Both the position numbers and the translations under genes were made by a program. DNA of 64,000 nt from Hetaerina americana (lineage: Eukaryota > Arthropoda > Insecta > Odonata > Calopterygidae), in contig JAKTNV010000603.1 of NCBI GenBank assembly GCA_022747635.1, positions 1-64,000 on the forward strand, read 5' to 3'. Positions 62,238 to 64,000 of the stretch are shown one piece after another. Numbering within the stretch: the first letter of the stretch is position 1; the number at the start of each line of letters is the position of its first letter. The notes under the pieces were generated by a model. The model worked only from the letters and a program-made list of their open reading frames with translations. It had not been told where the DNA came from and searched no databases.

Positions 62238-64000
62238 GTTGTTTGTCGCAATATTTTTAGAAATTTGGGCTCTTTTAGTAAAATTAACACTTGCGCTGAA
62301 GCAACTTTTATGCTCATTTCTTGTATTTCAAGGTTAATTCTGGGTTTTATTTTGTTTATTTGATGAAAATGAACAACAATACACACCATGGAAACATTTT
62401 TGTTTGATATGTGTCGAGTGAGATTTTCACCTAGAACCCAAAGGGGGGGTATTGGCACTTTTCATGGAAAAATGTGAAAAATTAAATTTTCTAAAAATGA
62501 AATAAATGCCTTCTAAACACCTCAAACATTCACTCTAAAACAGAAGATTGTTTTTTTCGCAATATTTTTAGAAATTTGGCCTCTTTTAGTAACATTAACA
62601 CTTGCGCTGAAGCAACTTTTATGCTCATTTCTTGTCTTTCAGGATTAATTCTGGGTTTTATTTTGTTTATTTGATGAAAATGAACAACAACACACACCTT
62701 GGATACATTATTGTTTGATTTGTGTTGAGTGAGATTTTCACCTAGAACCCAAAGGGGGGGTAGTGGCAATTTTCATGGAAAAATGTGAAAAATTAAATTT
62801 TCTAAAAATGAAATAAATGCCTTCTTAACACCTCAAACATTCACTCTAAAACAGAAGATTGTTGTTTTTCACAATATTTTTAGAAATTTGGGCTCTTTTA
62901 GTAACAATAACACCTGGGCTGAAGTATCTTTTATGATCATTTATTGTCTTTCAGGATTCATTCTGGGTTTTATTTTGTTTATTTGATGAAAATGAACAAC
63001 AATACACACCTTGGATACATTTTTGTTTGATTTGTGTCGAGTGAGATTTTCACCTAGAACCAAAAGGGGGGGTATTGGCACTTTTCATGGAAAAATGTGA
63101 AATATTAAATTTTCTAAAAATGAAATAAATGCCTTATAAACACCTCAAACATTCACTCTAAAACAAAAGATTGTTGTTTTTCGCAATATTTTTAGAAATT
63201 TGGGCTCTTTTAGTAACATTAACACCTGGGCTGAAGCATCTTTTATGATCATTTATTGTCTTTCAGGATACATTCTGGGTTTTATTTTGTTTATTTGATG
63301 AAAATGAACAACAATACACACCTTGGATACATTTTTGTTTGATTTGTGTCGAGTGAGATTTTCACCTAGAACCCATAGGTGGGGGTATTGGCACTTTTCA
63401 TGGAAAAATGTGAAAAATTAAATTTTCTAAAAATGAAATAAATGCCTTATAAACACCTCAAACATTCACTCTAAAACAAAAGATTGTAGTTTTTCGCAAT
63501 ATTTTTAGAAATTTGGGCTCTTTTAGTAACATTAACACCTGGGCTGAAGCATCTTTTATGATCATTTATTGTCTTTCAGGATACATTCTGGGTTTTATTT
63601 TGTTTATTTGATGAAAATGAACAACAATACACACCTTGGATACATTTTTGTTTGATTTGTGTCGAGTGAGATTTTCACCTAGAACCCATAGGTGGGGGTA
63701 TTGGCACTTTTCATGGAAAAATGTGAAATATTAAATTTTCTAAAAATGAAATTATGCCTTATAAACACCTCAAACATTCACTCTAAAACAAAAGATTGTA
63801 GTTTTTCGCAATATTTTTAGAAATTTGGGCTCTTTTAGTAACATTAACACTTGGGCTGAAGCATCTTTTATGATCATTTATTGTCTTTCAGGATACATTC
63901 TGGGTTTTATTTTGTTTATTTGATGAAAATGAACAACAATACACACCTTGGATACATTTTTGTTTGATTTGTGTCGAGTGTGATTTTCACCTAGAACCCA
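62238..64000 (+). repeat. Right end: module D copy 6 and CTGGG/TTGGG monomers
   Basis: Monomers start at 62287, 62598 (module D with tagtggcaattttc), 62910, 63222, 63535 and 63847, the last cut by the window end. The monomers at 63222 and 63535 are successive CTGGG copies with ccataggtgggggtattgg. The second has gaaatattaaattttc and a short aaattatgcc. The array clearly continues past the edge. Confidence 0.85.

Larger units (their letters stand above)
1..64000 (+). repeat. Satellite DNA array, ~313-bp monomer
   Basis: The window is wholly occupied by direct head-to-tail copies of one AT-rich monomer. Successive starts of the ACAC phase mark fall at 1, 314, 628, 939, 1253, 1565, 1878, 2191 and so on to 63847, mostly 311-316 bp apart. 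Every monomer carries the same ordered blocks: ctgaagca, tctgggttttat, tttgatgaaaatgaac, tttgtttgatttgtg, attttcacctagaaccc, a G-tract, ttttcatggaaaaatgtg, ttaaattttctaaaaatg, aacacctcaaacattcac, aatatttttagaaatttggg and tttagtaacatta. No monomer is inverted and no foreign sequence interrupts the array. Both window edges lie inside it, so its true length is unknown. This is typical of heterochromatic satellite DNA. I do not recognise the family. Confidence 0.98.

Noticed and set aside
1..64000. CRISPR array or bacterial repeat region
   Set aside because: Repeats are about 313 bp with no unique spacers, far longer than CRISPR repeats, and there are no associated genes.
1..64000. G-quadruplex potential of the G-tracts
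   Set aside because: There is one G-tract per ~313 bp, so four tracts are not close enough for an ordinary intramolecular quadruplex. Intermolecular structures cannot be judged from sequence.
1..64000. Telomeric or ribosomal intergenic repeat
   Set aside because: I saw no tandem TTAGGG- or TTTAGGG-type repeats and no rRNA gene sequence anywhere in the window.
1..64000. Retrotransposon or transposon origin of the monomer
   Set aside because: No terminal inverted repeats, long terminal repeats, target-site duplications, primer-binding site or reverse-transcriptase or transposase coding was seen. An ancient origin from a transposon fragment cannot be excluded.
1..64000. Internal half-monomer (about 156-bp) dimer structure
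   Set aside because: Comparing the two halves of the consensus by eye gave no alignment beyond short AT-rich words, so the monomer does not look like an old dimer.

Overview
The whole 64 kb window is one uninterrupted, AT-rich satellite DNA array (about 31% GC in a consensus read by eye). It is built head-to-tail on one strand from a monomer of about 313 bp. I phased it on the recurring ACAC that precedes the 'ctgaagca' block and counted 206 monomers by eye: 202 near-full-length, three truncated copies of exactly 207 bp, and a last one cut by the window edge at 63847. I saw no gene, RNA gene, transposon, telomeric repeat, CRISPR array or unique spacer. This points to constitutive heterochromatin (pericentromeric, centromeric or subtelomeric) of a eukaryote. 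CpG variants look like methylation decay, which fits a plant or an animal with cytosine methylation. I do not recognise the family and cannot name the species.

Monomers fall into a few sequence classes. They are told apart by the first bases (CTGGG, TTTCG, TTGCG, TAGCG, TTGGG/TCGGG), by a middle block (CCTTGGATAC or CCATGGAAAC) and by the state of a G-tract followed by TATTGGCAC or TATTTTTGTCAC. Classes are arranged in higher-order patterns. From 1 to about 7590 a seven-monomer unit (2190 bp) is followed by two six-monomer versions, each missing a different part, and a partial fourth. Beyond that the array is a mosaic of duplicated blocks: 7.6-9.7 kb repeated at 12.9-15.0 kb; 18.8-21.0 repeated at 23.5-25.4 and 37.0-39.6; 21.0-23.4 repeated at 28.2-30.6 and partly at 26.7-27.8; 31.2-32.9 repeated at 45.7-47.4; and 54.6-57.9 repeated at 59.0-62.2. 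Two tandem amplifications have periods near 1458 bp and exactly 1567 bp. A two- to three-monomer module recurs six times from 26.0 kb on.

The most interesting signal is where the patterns switch. Several hybrid monomers, the deletion that made the 207-bp monomers and several duplication borders all fall at or beside the monomer's single G-tract, suggesting recombination or slippage concentrates there. Short open frames on both strands are chance products of a monomer whose common length (312 bp) is divisible by three, and are not annotated as genes.
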